Below, in pieces: positions 44,551 through 54,667 of a DNA stretch of 64,000 nucleotides. Made by a program: the position numbers and the translations under genes. The DNA is from Alicyclobacillus hesperidum. GTDB taxonomy: Bacteria > Bacillota > Bacilli > Alicyclobacillales > Alicyclobacillaceae. The stretch spans positions 62,001 to 126,000 of the forward strand of contig NZ_FNOJ01000005.1 of the NCBI RefSeq assembly GCF_900107035.1, read 5' to 3'. Position 1 is the first letter of the stretch. Each line of letters begins with the position of its first letter. Under the pieces are notes generated by a model. The model was not told the DNA's origin. It worked only from the letters and a program-made list of their open reading frames with translations, and searched no databases.

Positions 44551-46982
44551 TGGTGTGCTTCTCCTCCACCGTAGCTGCCGCTCTCGCTCAGATCGGCGAA
44601 CCAAGCGCTGTGATCCAAACCCTTTGCTGGAGCGTCAAGCGGATTGTCGACGAGCGCGATCGCGAGAACCTCATCCATGTGGGAAACCGGTCGAAACTCA
44701 ACCTGTTCTCGCACCACCGACGGCACATCCTCAAGATCTTTCACGTTGCCCTTTGGGATGACAATCGTGCGGATTCCTGCCCGGTGCGCGGCGAGACTCT
44801 TCTCTTTCAAACCGCCGATGGGAAGCACGCGACCACGCAACGTAATTTCTCCTGTCATCGCCACATCGCGTCGCACCTTGCAGTTCGTCAGCGCCGACGC
44901 GATCGCGGTCGCCATCGTGATGCCCGCAGAAGGCCCATCTTTCGGGATGGCACCCTCCGGAACGTGGATATGCAAATCCACCTTTTCATGGAAGTCGACC
45001 GGAATGTGTAACGCCTTCGCTCGAGACCTCACGTACGATAGAGCCGTCTGTGCACTTTCCTTCATCACATCGCCCAAATGGCCCGTCAACACAACTTTGC
45101 CCGAACCGGGTATCACAGACACTTCCACCGTCAGCATGTCACCGCCAAGCTCGGTCCACGCCAAGCCTGCAACGACGCCCACTTGATCCACTTCCTCGAT
45201 CTCGCCAAACTCGTATCGATGCGGTCCTAAAAAGGACCGTAAGATAGTCGAGGTCACAACGACACGCTTGCTTTCCCCTGCCGCAATCATGCGCGCAACC
45301 TTACGACAAACCGTGGCAATCGTGCGATCGAGCTGGCGCACGCCAGCTTCGCGCGTATAATGCCGGATGAGCTCCATCAGCACGTCCTCGCCAATTCGCA
45401 TCTTATCCCCTTTGAGTGCGTGGCGCTCGCGTTGACGGGGAAGCAGATGATCCCTTGCGATGTGCAACTTCTCCAACTCCGTGTAGCCGGACAGTTGAAT
45501 GACTTCCATTCGATCTCGCAACGGACCTGGTATCTGGAACACGTTGTTTGCGGTCGTGATAAACAAGACGTCGGACAAGTCATAGGGCATTTCAATGTAA
45601 TGATCCGAGAAGGTCGCATTCTGCTCTGGATCGAGCACTTCCAGCATAGCCGCCGCGGGATCACCGCGGAAATCGCTCGCCATTTTATCGATCTCGTCCA
45701 GCAAAAATACGGGATTCACCACTTCGGCCTGCCGCATGCCTTGAAGGATGCGCCCTGGCATGGCGCCGATATAGGTTCGCCGATGGCCACGGATTTCTGC
45801 GTCGTCGCGCACGCCGCCAAGAGAAACACGGACGAATGGGCGTTTGAGCGACTTCGCAATCGAACGAGCCAAAGACGTCTTACCAACGCCTGGCGGACCG
45901 GCCAAACAGATGATGGGCCCCGACTGCTTTTCCGTCAGTGCCTGCACAGCAATAAACTCAAGAATACGCTCCTTGACCTTCTCAAGACCAAAGTGTTCCT
46001 CGTTGAGAATCCGCTCCGCCCGCGCGATATCCGCTTGCGTTCTGGCCTTTTCCGTCCAGGGCAACGCCAATACCCAGTCTATGTATGTCCTTGCCACCGT
46101 ACCTTCGGCCGACGCGGTTGGTATTCGTTCAAGCCGCGCGATTTCCTTATCCACTTTCTCGTACACAGCCGGCGGAAGCTTTTTCTTGGCAAGCTTCTCA
46201 CGCAATTCTTCAATCTCGGCCGTGCGGCCCTCTTTGTCCCCCAACTCGCGTTGGATGGCCTTCATCTGTTCGCGCAGATAGTACTCCTTCTGCGTCTTTT
46301 CCATTTGCTTTCGCACGCGTTGATGGATCTTTCGCTCAAGCTCAAGAACTTCGCGCTCATCTGACAAGATTTGCAACAACCGTTCCAATCGCTCTTGGAT
46401 GGAAAACGCCTCTAGGATGTCCTGCTTTTCACGAACCTTGAGCGGCAGGTGTGACGCCACAGCATCGGCGAAGCGGCCGGGATGATTGATATCCACCACC
46501 GCCGCATACGTCTCTTGATCAAGCTTGCGCGACAACTTGACGTACTGCTCAAATTGCTGAGACACCGAGCGCATCATCGCTTGTAGCTCGGGGGTCACTT
46601 TGACCTCGTCCTGCTCTTCTTGAGTATGGACACGAACCGAGAAGAATTCATCTTCTGTGACAAACGCAAGGATCTCCGCGCGACACAACCCTTCGACGAG
46701 AACGCGGATTGTGCCATTCGGCAACTTCAACATCTGTTTTACACGAGCCAGCGTGCCAACTCGATACAAGTCACTCGTCGTCGGCTCGTCAATTTGACCA
46801 TCTTCTTGGGAAGCGAGGACAATCAAGTTGTCTTCCACCATCGCCTCTTCGAGTGCTCGCACCGAGCGCGGACGCCCGACGTCAAAGTGCAGCACCATCG
46901 AAGGATAAACGAGCAACCCGCGGAGTGGCAACAACGGGTACACATCTCTGGACTGCCCGATGTCGGTATGATCTGTTGCCAT
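44547..46982 (-). CDS. lon: ATP-dependent protease LonA
   Basis: An 811-residue soluble Lon. N-terminal substrate-binding domain (about 1-210), coiled coil, AAA+ domain with GPPGVGKT and LLDEIDKM, and a C-terminal Ser-Lys protease domain with the catalytic serine in [12 protein letters not shown] 46982 has GGAGG 7 nt upstream. It lies between lonB and engB. Confidence 0.98.
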   Translation of the reverse strand: MATDHTDIGQSRDVYPLLPLRGLLVYPSMVLHFDVGRPRSVRALEEAMVEDNLIVLASQEDGQIDEPTTSDLYRVGTLARVKQMLKLPNGTIRVLVEGLCRAEILAFVTEDEFFSVRVHTQEEQDEVKVTPELQAMMRSVSQQFEQYVKLSRKLDQETYAAVVDINHPGRFADAVASHLPLKVREKQDILEAFSIQERLERLLQILSDEREVLELERKIHQRVRKQMEKTQKEYYLREQMKAIQRELGDKEGRTAEIEELREKLAKKKLPPAVYEKVDKEIARLERIPTASAEGTVARTYIDWVLALPWTEKARTQADIARAERILNEEHFGLEKVKERILEFIAVQALTEKQSGPIICLAGPPGVGKTSLARSIAKSLKRPFVRVSLGGVRDDAEIRGHRRTYIGAMPGRILQGMRQAEVVNPVFLLDEIDKMASDFRGDPAAAMLEVLDPEQNATFSDHYIEMPYDLSDVLFITTANNVFQIPGPLRDRMEVIQLSGYTELEKLHIARDHLLPRQRERHALKGDKMRIGEDVLMELIRHYTREAGVRQLDRTIATVCRKVARMIAAGESKRVVVTSTILRSFLGPHRYEFGEIEEVDQVGVVAGLAWTELGGDMLTVEVSVIPGSGKVVLTGHLGDVMKESAQTALSYVRSRAKALHIPVDFHEKVDLHIHVPEGAIPKDGPSAGITMATAIASALTNCKVRRDVAMTGEITLRGRVLPIGGLKEKSLAAHRAGIRTIVIPKGNVKDLEDVPSVVREQVEFRPVSHMDEVLAIALVDNPLDAPAKGLDHSAWFADLSESGSYGGGEAHQ

Positions 46983-47026
46983 GCCCCCACCTCCGATTTT
47001 CACGCTCTCCCCGCTGGAATGGCCTT

Positions 47027-47056
47027 ATTGTACAGAAACGGATCGGCCAAGTCTAA
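47027..47056 (-). promoter_or_regulatory. Possible promoter of lonA
   Basis: TTAGAC (47056-47051), 18-nt spacer, TACAAT (47032-47027), about 45 nt before the lonA start. The -10 is good, the -35 poor. No CtsR or CIRCE-type operator is seen. Confidence 0.35.
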
Positions 47057-47066
47057 TTGGCAAGGG

Positions 47067-48755
47067 TCACTGCGCTGAAGACAGTGGTTTGTTGATAGAA
47101 TTTGCCACAATATCGCCCAAAAACCGCTCTGTGTCTTCTTCTAAAGCGCCAACCAAAGAGAGCTTTAGCACGTCTTCCAGTCGCTCCACAGGAACCACCT
47201 GAATATCTTCGATCTGCCGGAATGTCTCCTGCCAATTGGCCTTTGGAACCAGCACGATCTTCGCGCCTGCTTCCACGGCAGCCAAGACTTTTGCAGGCAC
47301 GCCGCCAACAGGGCGGACAGACCCCAGAATCGAGAGTTCCCCGGTCATCGCAATCGTATTCAACACCGGCTGCTTGCGCACGGCGGAATAAATCGCAACC
47401 GCCATCGCCACTCCTGCGCTTGGCCCGTCGACCGGCATACCTCCGGGAAAGTTGACATGAATATGATAGTCCTCAACGCGTATACCATACAGCCGATGCA
47501 ACGTCGTCAACACGTTTTCTAAGGAGGACTTTGCCATACTCTTTCGCTTCATGCTTCGCTCGCGACCGCCAATCGTCTCTTCTTCGACGAGACCCGTGAT
47601 GGTCAAACGACCATCGCCATTCGCAGCCGGAGCCGCAGTAACTTCAATTTCCAGCAAAATACCGGACTGCGGACCGTAGACGGCTAAGCCATTGACGACG
47701 CCGATCTGCGGTTTGTCGGCAATTTTCTTCTCAGGCCGTGGGCTCAGATGGCTAAACTGGACGACCCACTCGATGTCCTCAATAGAAATTTCGGCGCGAC
47801 CTTCCATCATCGCCACGCTTCCGGCTACTTGGACAAGATTTACAGCATCTCGTCCATTCGTCGCATACTCTGTGATAGCCTCGGCCACACCCTCACCGAG
47901 CGGCATGCCAAGTTTGCGTGCTGCACCGGTGGCGACTTGGTCAATCTCGTCGCGGGACAAACTGCGGAAAAACACCTCAACACAGCGCGATCGCAACGCA
48001 GGTGGCAACTCCTCCGGCGAGCGTGTGGTCGCCCCAATCAACCGAAAATCCGCTGGCAAACCGTTTTGAAAAATATCGTGGACATGAACCGGAATGTTAT
48101 TATCCTCACTGCTATAGTACGCACTTTCCAAAAAGACCTTGCGATCTTCCAGAACCTTCAATAGTTTGTTCATCTGAATCGGATGCAGTTCTCCTATTTC
48201 GTCAATGAACAATACGCCCCCATGCGCCTTGGTCACCGCTCCTTGCTTGGGTTGCGGAATACCCGCGATCCCCATTGCGCCAGCACCCTGATAAATCGGA
48301 TCATGGACCGATCCAATAAGCGGATCGGCAATACCGCGTTCATCAAATCGGGCAGTTGTCGCGTCCAACTCGATGAACTTAGCATCAGACTGAAACGGTG
48401 AAGTTGGCATCCGCTTGGCCTCTTCCAGGATCACGCGTGCCGCAGCCGTTTTACCAACTCCAGGAGGACCGTAGATAATCACATGTTGTGGGTTCGGACC
48501 ACAAAGTGCTGCCCGCAGGGCGCGGATACCATCCTTTTGACCAATGATATCGTCAATCGCGGCGGGTCTAGTCCGTTCAGCGAGTGGTTCAGAAAGCGAG
48601 ATCGAACGCAATCGGCGGAGTTTTTCCAATTCCTTGCGAGATTCACGTTCAATGGCGTGCTTGTTGTGATTCTGCGTTTTCAACAGGTTCCAAAAGTAAA
48701 TGCCGATCACGAGCGCAAAAAACACTTGAATGGCGGCAAGTATACTCGCTGTCAT
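47067..48755 (-). CDS. lonB: Membrane-anchored protease LonB
   Basis: A 562-residue LonB: an N-terminal membrane helix (about 4-24), AAA+ domain with [11 protein letters not shown] and FIDEIGELHP, and a C-terminal Lon protease domain with the serine in PVDGPSAGV. Unlike LonA it lacks the large N-terminal domain. In B. subtilis it is a forespore protease under sigma-F. ATG 48755 has GGAGGG 7 nt upstream; a GTG lies one codon earlier. Confidence 0.96.
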   Translation of the reverse strand: MTASILAAIQVFFALVIGIYFWNLLKTQNHNKHAIERESRKELEKLRRLRSISLSEPLAERTRPAAIDDIIGQKDGIRALRAALCGPNPQHVIIYGPPGVGKTAAARVILEEAKRMPTSPFQSDAKFIELDATTARFDERGIADPLIGSVHDPIYQGAGAMGIAGIPQPKQGAVTKAHGGVLFIDEIGELHPIQMNKLLKVLEDRKVFLESAYYSSEDNNIPVHVHDIFQNGLPADFRLIGATTRSPEELPPALRSRCVEVFFRSLSRDEIDQVATGAARKLGMPLGEGVAEAITEYATNGRDAVNLVQVAGSVAMMEGRAEISIEDIEWVVQFSHLSPRPEKKIADKPQIGVVNGLAVYGPQSGILLEIEVTAAPAANGDGRLTITGLVEEETIGGRERSMKRKSMAKSSLENVLTTLHRLYGIRVEDYHIHVNFPGGMPVDGPSAGVAMAVAIYSAVRKQPVLNTIAMTGELSILGSVRPVGGVPAKVLAAVEAGAKIVLVPKANWQETFRQIEDIQVVPVERLEDVLKLSLVGALEEDTERFLGDIVANSINKPLSSAQ

Positions 48756-48787
48756 CACAATACCCTCCCATGCCTTGCTGCTCTTTG

Positions 48788-48818
48788 CAGTATTGCCCGG
48801 GAGAATTTGTAGTAAACG
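48788..48818 (-). promoter_or_regulatory. Sigma-F-like promoter of lonB
   Basis: CGTTTA (48818-48813), 15-nt spacer, GGCAATACTG (48797-48788). The -10 matches the sigma-F pattern GGHRARAHTR at 9 of 10 positions; the -35 is partial. lonB is a sigma-F target in B. subtilis. The -35 sits at the end of the clpX terminator. Confidence 0.6.
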
Positions 48819-48858
48819 AAAAAACCGGAACCTCCGTCGAAACGGTTGGTTCCGGTTA
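48817..48858 (-). terminator. Rho-independent terminator after clpX
   Basis: AACCGGAACC (48857-48848) pairs with GGTTCCGGTT (48832-48823) around a 15-nt loop and runs into TTTTTTCG. It separates clpX from lonB. Confidence 0.9.
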
Positions 48859-48874
48859 TGGATTGCTATCGACC

Positions 48875-50149
48875 TTACGCGGTCTCCTCCGACTTATGCT
48901 TAAACGGTATCGAACTTCCGTCCTTCTTCAAGACGATAGGCGAATCTTCGCGCAATGCGGCCGCCTTCGTAATGATGCACTTCTGGATGTCATCGCGCGA
49001 GGGCAGTTCATACATCACATCGAGCATAATCGCTTCGATGATGGCACGAAGCCCACGAGCCCCCGTGCCGCGACGGATTGCCTCTTTTGCGATGGTCTCA
49101 AGTGCATCCTCATGGAACTCCAACACCACATTGTCCATGTCAAGCAACTTTTGAAACTGCTTGACGAGCGCATTCTTCGGTTCGGTGAGAATTCGCTTAA
49201 GCGCCTCCTCATCAAGCGCATCAAGCGTTGTCACAACCGGCAGACGGCCAATGAATTCCGGAATTAGGCCGAACTTCAGCAGATCTTCCGGCAAAACATG
49301 GTGCATAATGGCGGTATCCTTTGTATCTTGCGCCAAATTGACACTGCCAAACCCAATCACCTTACTGCCCAAACGCCGTTTGATGATTGGCTCGATGCCA
49401 TCAAACGCACCACCGCAGATAAACAAAATATTTGTCGTGTCAATCTGAATGAATTCCTGATGCGGGTGCTTACGCCCGCCCTGCGGAGGCACGCTTGCCA
49501 CGGTGCCCTCCAGGATCTTCAGCAATGCCTGCTGGACGCCTTCACCCGACACGTCACGCGTGATAGATGGGTTTTCCGACTTGCGCGCAATCTTATCGAT
49601 TTCGTCGATGTAGATAATCCCGCGCTCCGCCTTTTCGATGTCGTAATCGGCCGCCTGAATCAGTTTCAACAGGATATTTTCCACGTCTTCACCGACATAT
49701 CCCGCTTCTGTCAACGATGTCGCATCCGCAATGGCGAAAGGCACATTGAGAATGCGGGCGAGCGTCTGTGCTAATAAAGTCTTACCGCTACCCGTCGGCC
49801 CAATCAACAAAATATTGCTCTTTGCCAACTCGACATCGTCGTTCTTTTGCGTTCCGGCGTTAATGCGCTTGTAGTGATTATATACCGCAACGGACAGCGA
49901 ACGCTTCGCCTGCTCCTGCCCAATGACGTACTGATCCAAAATCGCTTTGATTTCAGTGGGCTTCGGAACGTCCTTCAATTCAAAATCGTCTTCTTCACCC
50001 AGTTGCTCTTCGACGATTTCGTTGCACAATTCGATACATTCGTCGCAGATATAGACACCGGGTCCAGCGACCAACTTGCGTACCTGCTCCTGTGTCTTGC
50101 CACAGAAGGAACACTTCAGTTGGCCCTTTTCCTCGTTAAATTTGAACAT
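48875..50149 (-). CDS. clpX: ClpX unfoldase
   Basis: A 424-residue AAA+ unfoldase of ClpXP. The N-terminal zinc domain has CSFCGKTQ and CDECIELC, the P-loop is [12 protein letters not shown], Walker [10 protein letters not shown], and the IGF loop that docks ClpP reads VIGFGS. ATG 50149 has GGAGG 9 nt upstream. It is followed by a terminator and lies 75 nt after clpP. Confidence 0.99.
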   Translation of the reverse strand: MFKFNEEKGQLKCSFCGKTQEQVRKLVAGPGVYICDECIELCNEIVEEQLGEEDDFELKDVPKPTEIKAILDQYVIGQEQAKRSLSVAVYNHYKRINAGTQKNDDVELAKSNILLIGPTGSGKTLLAQTLARILNVPFAIADATSLTEAGYVGEDVENILLKLIQAADYDIEKAERGIIYIDEIDKIARKSENPSITRDVSGEGVQQALLKILEGTVASVPPQGGRKHPHQEFIQIDTTNILFICGGAFDGIEPIIKRRLGSKVIGFGSVNLAQDTKDTAIMHHVLPEDLLKFGLIPEFIGRLPVVTTLDALDEEALKRILTEPKNALVKQFQKLLDMDNVVLEFHEDALETIAKEAIRRGTGARGLRAIIEAIMLDVMYELPSRDDIQKCIITKAAALREDSPIVLKKDGSSIPFKHKSEETA

Positions 50150-50224
50150 TCCTCGTTCCCTCCCCAATTCGAGGTTACCACACCCACCGTCCGAGGCAAA
50201 GCACAATCCCAAGCAACGATCCGC

Positions 50225-50806
50225 TTACGGAGTACCCAGTACCTCGTCGATCAAACCGTACGCCTTCGCTTCGTCGGCCGACATGAAGTTGTCGCGATCC
50301 GTGTCGCGTTCAATGACTTCAAGCGGTTGACCCGTCCGCTCAGCCAGAAGTCGGTTGAGTTTGTCTTTCGTCTTGAGCATCCACTCAGCATGAATTTGAA
50401 TGTCAGACGCCTGACCCTGGACTCCCCCGAGCGGCTGGTGGATCATGATTTCAGCATTCGGCAATGCATAGCGTTTTCCCTTCTCGCCCGCAGCCAACAA
50501 GAAAGCACCCATGCTCGCTGCCATCCCGACGCACATGGTCGAAACAGCCGGACGAATATGCTGTATTGTATCATATATGGCCAGTCCCGCGGTGACAGAA
50601 CCGCCGGGGCTATTGATGTACAGTTGGATGTCCTTTTCCGGATCATCAGCCGCCAAAAACAAAAGTTGGGCGACAATCGCATTCGCTACGTTGTCGTCAA
50701 TTGCCGTTCCAAGTAATACGATGCGATCTTTTAACAGCCGCGAATAAATGTCATACGACCGCTCCCCACGGCTGGTTTGTTCAATGACATACGGAATCAG
50801 ACTCAT
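50225..50806 (-). CDS. clpP: ClpP protease subunit
   Basis: A 193-residue ClpP. The catalytic triad is Ser98 in GMAASMGAF, His123 in MIHQPLGG and Asp172 in [17 protein letters not shown] precedes the ATG. Unlike B. subtilis, where clpP is elsewhere, it lies between tig and clpX, so tig-clpP-clpX form the arrangement known from proteobacteria and many clostridia. Confidence 0.99.
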   Translation of the reverse strand: MSLIPYVIEQTSRGERSYDIYSRLLKDRIVLLGTAIDDNVANAIVAQLLFLAADDPEKDIQLYINSPGGSVTAGLAIYDTIQHIRPAVSTMCVGMAASMGAFLLAAGEKGKRYALPNAEIMIHQPLGGVQGQASDIQIHAEWMLKTKDKLNRLLAERTGQPLEVIERDTDRDNFMSADEAKAYGLIDEVLGTP

Positions 50807-50843
50807 ACCCCGGCCTCCTTTTGCAATTCACGCTATGTGCGGG

Positions 50844-50872
50844 ACAAGACAAGGCATCACACCTTGTCTTGT
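50844..50872 (-). other. Hairpin between tig and clpP
   Basis: A perfect 11-bp stem (ACAAGACAAGG, 50844-50854, against 50862-50872) with a 7-nt loop. No U-tract follows on the minus strand, so it looks like an intercistronic stabiliser or partial terminator rather than a full terminator. Confidence 0.6.
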
Positions 50873-50911
50873 TGTCAGTCCATCTTTCAGTTTTCTTCAG
50901 ACTTGCGCAAA

Positions 50912-52204
50912 TCACACAACCTTGCAATGATCCACCAATAGTTGAATGGTCTTGCGGGTCTTCAACTCGCCCTGGAACGATGCCAAACCGGGATCTCGCA
51001 TATTCATCAACTGACGTACACGCTCGAGCTCCAGTTGCGTATTGTCTGCGATCTTCTGCAATTCTGCCTCAATGTCCTCAGATGTAACCTCGACATTCTC
51101 CGCGTTTGCAATCGCCTCAAGCACCAAGCCAATGCGCACAGATTGCTCTGCCGCCTCCCGGTACTGGTCTTTCAGCTCATCCAGAGTCAACCCAGTAAAC
51201 TCGAGGTATGCATCGAACGGAATCTGCTGCATTTGCAGCTGTTGAGCAAAGTGACCAAGTTGATGCTCAATCTCGTGCTCTACCATAACCGCTGGAAGTT
51301 CAATCGTCGCATTGGCCGTAGCTTTTTTGACGACCTCATCTTCAATATATCGATCATGCTGAACTTTTGCTCGTTCTTCCAACGATTTGCGCAAGTCAGC
51401 CTTAAACTCGTCCACCGTCTGAAACTCGCTGATTTCCTGGACGAACTCGTCGTTCAGTTCGCGCAGCACGCGCCGCTTAATATCGTGCAGCAACACATGA
51501 AACTTCGCGAGTTTTTCACGCAAAGACTTGACGTGATAATCGTCAGGGAACGTGACCTCAATATCGCGTTCCTCACCGGGTTTCATACCGATCAGTTGCT
51601 CTTCGAACCCCTTAATTAAGGCGTTGCTCCCAATCTCCAATTGGAAATTCTCCGCTTCGCCGCCTTCAAACTCTTCGCCGTCGATGGTGCCCTTGAAGTC
51701 AATACTGACCGTATCACCGTTCTCCACTGCACCATCTTCAATCACTTCAATTTGGGCATGGCTGCGCAAAATGCTCTGCAATTCTTCTTCAACGGTCTCA
51801 TCTGTCACATCGAACGACTTGTCCTCGACTTCGAGCCCTTTGTACTCTCCCAGTTGGACTTCCGGCTTGACCGTGACCGTAGCTTTAAAAATGAACGGTT
51901 TGCCCGTCTCCACCTGCACCACATCGACGGCAGGTTGATCCACCGGTTCGATCCCTGTCTCAACGACGGCCTCCTGATACGCTTGCGGCAACAGGATATC
52001 GACCGCATCCTGATACAGAGACTCCACACCAAAACGAGCTTCAAACAGTTTGCGCGGTACCTTACCCTTGCGGAAACCAGGCACGTTTACGCGCTTCACC
52101 ACGCGTTTAAACGCTTCATCCAGAGCCTTCGCAAACCGTTCGCTGGCGACTTCGACCTCCAGCACACCCACATTCGCCTCGGTCTTTTCCCACTTAGCCG
52201 TCAT
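50912..52204 (-). CDS. tig: Trigger factor
   Basis: A 430-residue ribosome-bound chaperone and prolyl isomerase. The ribosome-docking signature is VPGFRKGKVPRKLFE near residue 40, the FKBP-like PPIase domain spans about 150-240 and the C-terminal arms follow. AGGAGG precedes the ATG. The leader contains the 15-bp palindrome CAAATAT-C-ATATTTG (52320-52334), of unknown meaning. Confidence 0.98.
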   Translation of the reverse strand: MTAKWEKTEANVGVLEVEVASERFAKALDEAFKRVVKRVNVPGFRKGKVPRKLFEARFGVESLYQDAVDILLPQAYQEAVVETGIEPVDQPAVDVVQVETGKPFIFKATVTVKPEVQLGEYKGLEVEDKSFDVTDETVEEELQSILRSHAQIEVIEDGAVENGDTVSIDFKGTIDGEEFEGGEAENFQLEIGSNALIKGFEEQLIGMKPGEERDIEVTFPDDYHVKSLREKLAKFHVLLHDIKRRVLRELNDEFVQEISEFQTVDEFKADLRKSLEERAKVQHDRYIEDEVVKKATANATIELPAVMVEHEIEHQLGHFAQQLQMQQIPFDAYLEFTGLTLDELKDQYREAAEQSVRIGLVLEAIANAENVEVTSEDIEAELQKIADNTQLELERVRQLMNMRDPGLASFQGELKTRKTIQLLVDHCKVV

Positions 52205-52377
52205 CCATCATTTCCTCCTAACAGTCCTCGCAACCGTCGGACCGGCAGCTTTCAATATCACTCACGATTTCAGGCGGAGTAGCCCACCTACGGCAAATCA
52301 CGGTTATCCAGACAACGCACAAATATCATATTTGCGAATCGAGCACCCCTGTCGGGATGCTCAAGCATTGGCCACCG

Positions 52378-52454
52378 TGGCGTCCCAGGAGGGATTCGAA
52401 CCCCCGACCCACAGCTTAGAAGGCTGTTGCTCTATCCAGCTGAGCTACTGAGAC
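52378..52454 (-). tRNA. tRNA-Arg (anticodon TCT)
   Basis: A full cloverleaf: acceptor GTCTCAG/CTGGGAC, anticodon stem ACAGC/GCTGT with loop CTTCTAA, T-arm GGGTTCGAATCCC. Discriminator G and an encoded CCA. It starts one base after the CCA of the upstream tRNA-Gly. Confidence 0.98.
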
Positions 52455-52455
52455 A

Positions 52456-52529
52456 TGGAGCGGGTGATGGGAATCGAACCCACGCTACCAGCTTGGAAGG
52501 CTGGAGTTCTACCATTGAACTACACCCGC
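52456..52529 (-). tRNA. tRNA-Gly (anticodon TCC)
   Basis: A full cloverleaf: acceptor GCGGGTG/CACCCGC, anticodon stem CCAGC/GCTGG with loop CTTCCAA, T-arm GGGTTCGATTCCC, discriminator T, CCA encoded. It lies 14 nt after the XTP pyrophosphatase stop, so the tRNAs may be co-transcribed with that operon. Confidence 0.98.
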
Positions 52530-52543
52530 ACGCGTAACTCCAC

Positions 52544-53149
52544 CTATGATAGTTTAGTCGATTCCGCCATTGATATCAAGATAGGTCGAATGAGTTCAAC
52601 TGCCTTCGCGCGATGGGAGTATGCAGCTTTCTCTTCCATGGACATCTCTGCGAAGCGACGCCCTTCGCCATGTGGTGTGAACAGCGGATCGTAGCCAAAG
52701 CCATGTGTACCCCGCGCAAAGTCGTGGACGGTCCCGGTCACTCGTCCCTCGACGGCGCCGATGACACCATCTGCGTTGGCAAACGCGACAGCACATGCAA
52801 AGTACGCCTCTGCCGACGAAAGCCCTTTCTCGTGCATGCGTGCAATTAGCTTAGCATGATTCGCGAGATCATCGCCGTGTTTTCCACCATAGCGCGCTGA
52901 ATAGATCCCTGGTTCGCCATTGAGTTCGGGTACAACCAAGCCAGAATCGTCCGCTAACACCATAGCACCGAGTTGTCGCGCATAAAACAGGGCTTTTTCC
53001 TGGGCAATCGCAAGAAACGTCGTCGCAGTCTCAGGCGCTTCAGGCAATTCCGCAGGCAGGGGCAGAAGCTCAGCCGGGATATCTGCGAGTAGCAACCGAA
53101 ATTCCTCAACCTTATGCACATTCTTTGTGGCAATGAACAATCGCATCAT
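52544..53149 (-). CDS. XTP/dITP pyrophosphatase (RdgB/HAM1)
   Basis: A 201-residue Ham1 enzyme that hydrolyses XTP and dITP to sanitise the nucleotide pool. The N-terminal signature FIATKNVHKVEEF, the acidic ADDSGLVVPELNGEPGIYSARY and GFGYDPLF are all present. Two ATG codons in tandem start it; AAGGATGG lies 8 nt upstream. It follows glutamate racemase by 14 nt. The gerM and rph genes that separate them in B. subtilis are absent. Confidence 0.97.
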   Translation of the reverse strand: MMRLFIATKNVHKVEEFRLLLADIPAELLPLPAELPEAPETATTFLAIAQEKALFYARQLGAMVLADDSGLVVPELNGEPGIYSARYGGKHGDDLANHAKLIARMHEKGLSSAEAYFACAVAFANADGVIGAVEGRVTGTVHDFARGTHGFGYDPLFTPHGEGRRFAEMSMEEKAAYSHRAKAVELIRPILISMAESTKLS

Positions 53150-53163
53150 TTATCAGACCATCC

Positions 53164-54009
53164 TTAGGGATTCACCATGCGCTCAATTGTCACGACGAGT
53201 GGAGCATCCACATGTTCAACCGCTGCAGCCACCACAGGTTCCGCAAACCAGTTGGCGAGTGCCACCTTCAAACTGGCTGAGTCCCCTGATGTGAGATAGC
53301 GGTACATAGGTTTGGCAGAATCTGTATTACGAAGGTTGCGCTCGGCAAGCAACCTTGCCACGTGAGCCGCCGTCGCATCGGCCGACGAGATGACCTGCAC
53401 CGCGGCACCCATCACACGTCGGATGATCGGTGCAAGCAACGGATAATGGGTGCAACCGAGCACCAAACTGTCGATATCACTGCCGGCCAAGGGCTTAAGC
53501 GATTGGCGGACGACAGCCTCGACGTGATCCCCATCCAATTGGCCCCGTTCAACGAGTGGCACAAACAACGGACAAGCCAACTCATGTACAACGATGTCAG
53601 GCGCGATTGTACAGATGGCCTTCCGGTAAGCATGGCTCGAGACGGTCACGGATGTCCCGATGACACCGATACGACGATTGCGCGTCGCCCTGACTGCCGA
53701 TAAAGCCCCAGGAGCGATCACGCCGACGACCGGAATCGGGAGTCGCTCTTGAAGATTGTGCAAGGCGACCGCTGTTGCCGTATTACACGCGACGACCAAC
53801 AATTTAATGCCGCTCGCAAACAGATAATCTGCAATTTCTTCCGAAAATCGAATGACTTCCTCTGGCTGACGGTCGCCATACGGACAACGAGCACGATCTC
53901 CAAAGTAAACCACAGACTCATGTGGTAAGCGCTCTTGTATAGCACGCATCACTGTTAAACCGCCAATGCCCGAATCGAACACACCTATCGGCAGCCGCGA
54001 CGTTTCCAA
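53164..54009 (-). CDS. racE: Glutamate racemase
   Basis: A 281-residue glutamate racemase that supplies D-glutamate for peptidoglycan. The two catalytic cysteines are in VACNTATAVAL and VLGCTHYPLL; the start motif IGVFDSGIGGLTV is typical. I chose TTG 54009 because GAGGAG lies 10 nt upstream and the N-terminus then fits the family; GTG 54027 is the alternative. Confidence 0.97.
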   Translation of the reverse strand: METSRLPIGVFDSGIGGLTVMRAIQERLPHESVVYFGDRARCPYGDRQPEEVIRFSEEIADYLFASGIKLLVVACNTATAVALHNLQERLPIPVVGVIAPGALSAVRATRNRRIGVIGTSVTVSSHAYRKAICTIAPDIVVHELACPLFVPLVERGQLDGDHVEAVVRQSLKPLAGSDIDSLVLGCTHYPLLAPIIRRVMGAAVQVISSADATAAHVARLLAERNLRNTDSAKPMYRYLTSGDSASLKVALANWFAEPVVAAAVEHVDAPLVVTIERMVNP

Positions 54010-54089
54010 GGTATGTGCACTCCTCACGCTGATCTCAGGTGTCGATGAGCACCAATCGCTACGACCTGCAACACGCCGTAGGCTGGCGC

Positions 54090-54524
54090 CTACTGATTAG
54101 CCATATTCGTCAAAAGCAGTTCGAGTGCTTCTAAAATTGTCTTGCGCGTCGAAACGTCGACATGGCTTAATATAGTATGTAAATAGGCGCGGCGAGCACG
54201 AAGCACTTCTTCAATAATTTGTGCCCCCGGCGGCCTTAATTGAACGCGCACAACGCGACGATCCACCAAGTCCCTTTGTCGGCAGACGTAGCCAGCCTTT
54301 TCCAATCGATCCACCAAGTCGGTCGTCGTGCTATACGCGAGATACAGCTTGGACGACAACTCACCAATCGTCAGTTCCCCCTCGTTGTTGAGTGCGATGA
54401 GAGCATCGAACTGCGGCGAGGTAATGTCGTGTTCTCGCAATAAAACACGGCCCTTGCGGCGGACAGCAGCTGCCACTAAGCGAAGGGACTTTTCAATTTC
54501 CTCAACGTACTCGTTGAACTCCAC
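54090..54524 (-). CDS. MarR-family transcriptional regulator (YsmB-like)
   Basis: A winged-helix regulator of about 144 residues. The DNA-binding part reads ITSPQFDALIALNNEG, SSKLYLAYSTTTDLVDRLEKAGYV, then RDLVDRRVVRVQL as the wing. Target unknown. GTG 54524 was chosen because longer readings would begin inside the promoter; TTG 54527 is equally possible. It occupies the ysmB position between gerE and racE in B. subtilis and probably co-transcribes with racE. Confidence 0.88.
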   Translation of the reverse strand: MEFNEYVEEIEKSLRLVAAAVRRKGRVLLREHDITSPQFDALIALNNEGELTIGELSSKLYLAYSTTTDLVDRLEKAGYVCRQRDLVDRRVVRVQLRPPGAQIIEEVLRARRAYLHTILSHVDVSTRKTILEALELLLTNMANQ

Positions 54525-54564
54525 CAAGCCTTGTCCACATCCCGTCCATGCTTGCGTCCAGTAA

Positions 54565-54594
54565 ATAGTACCACTCAGCAATTTCGACGGTCAA
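54565..54594 (-). promoter_or_regulatory. Sigma-A promoter of the MarR gene
   Basis: TTGACC (54594-54589), 18-nt spacer, TACTAT (54570-54565). It places transcription start near 54558 and so supports the shorter translation start. Confidence 0.7.
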
Positions 54595-54636
54595 CGGACA
54601 AATCTCGACATGAAGTTCACTGCCAAATAAGACGCT

Positions 54637-54664
54637 GAACACCCCTACCTAAGTAGGGGTGTTC
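54637..54664 (-). terminator. Terminator after gerE
   Basis: A perfect 12-bp stem (54637-54648 against 54653-54664) with a 4-nt loop directly after the gerE stop. The downstream tract (AGCGTCTTATTTGG) is only moderately U-rich. Confidence 0.75.
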
Positions 54665-54667
54665 GGA

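Noticed and set aside
50807-50911. CIRCE or CtsR operator in the clp region
   Set aside because: Neither TTAGCACTC-N9-GAGTGCTAA nor the GGTCAAA tandem repeat is present.
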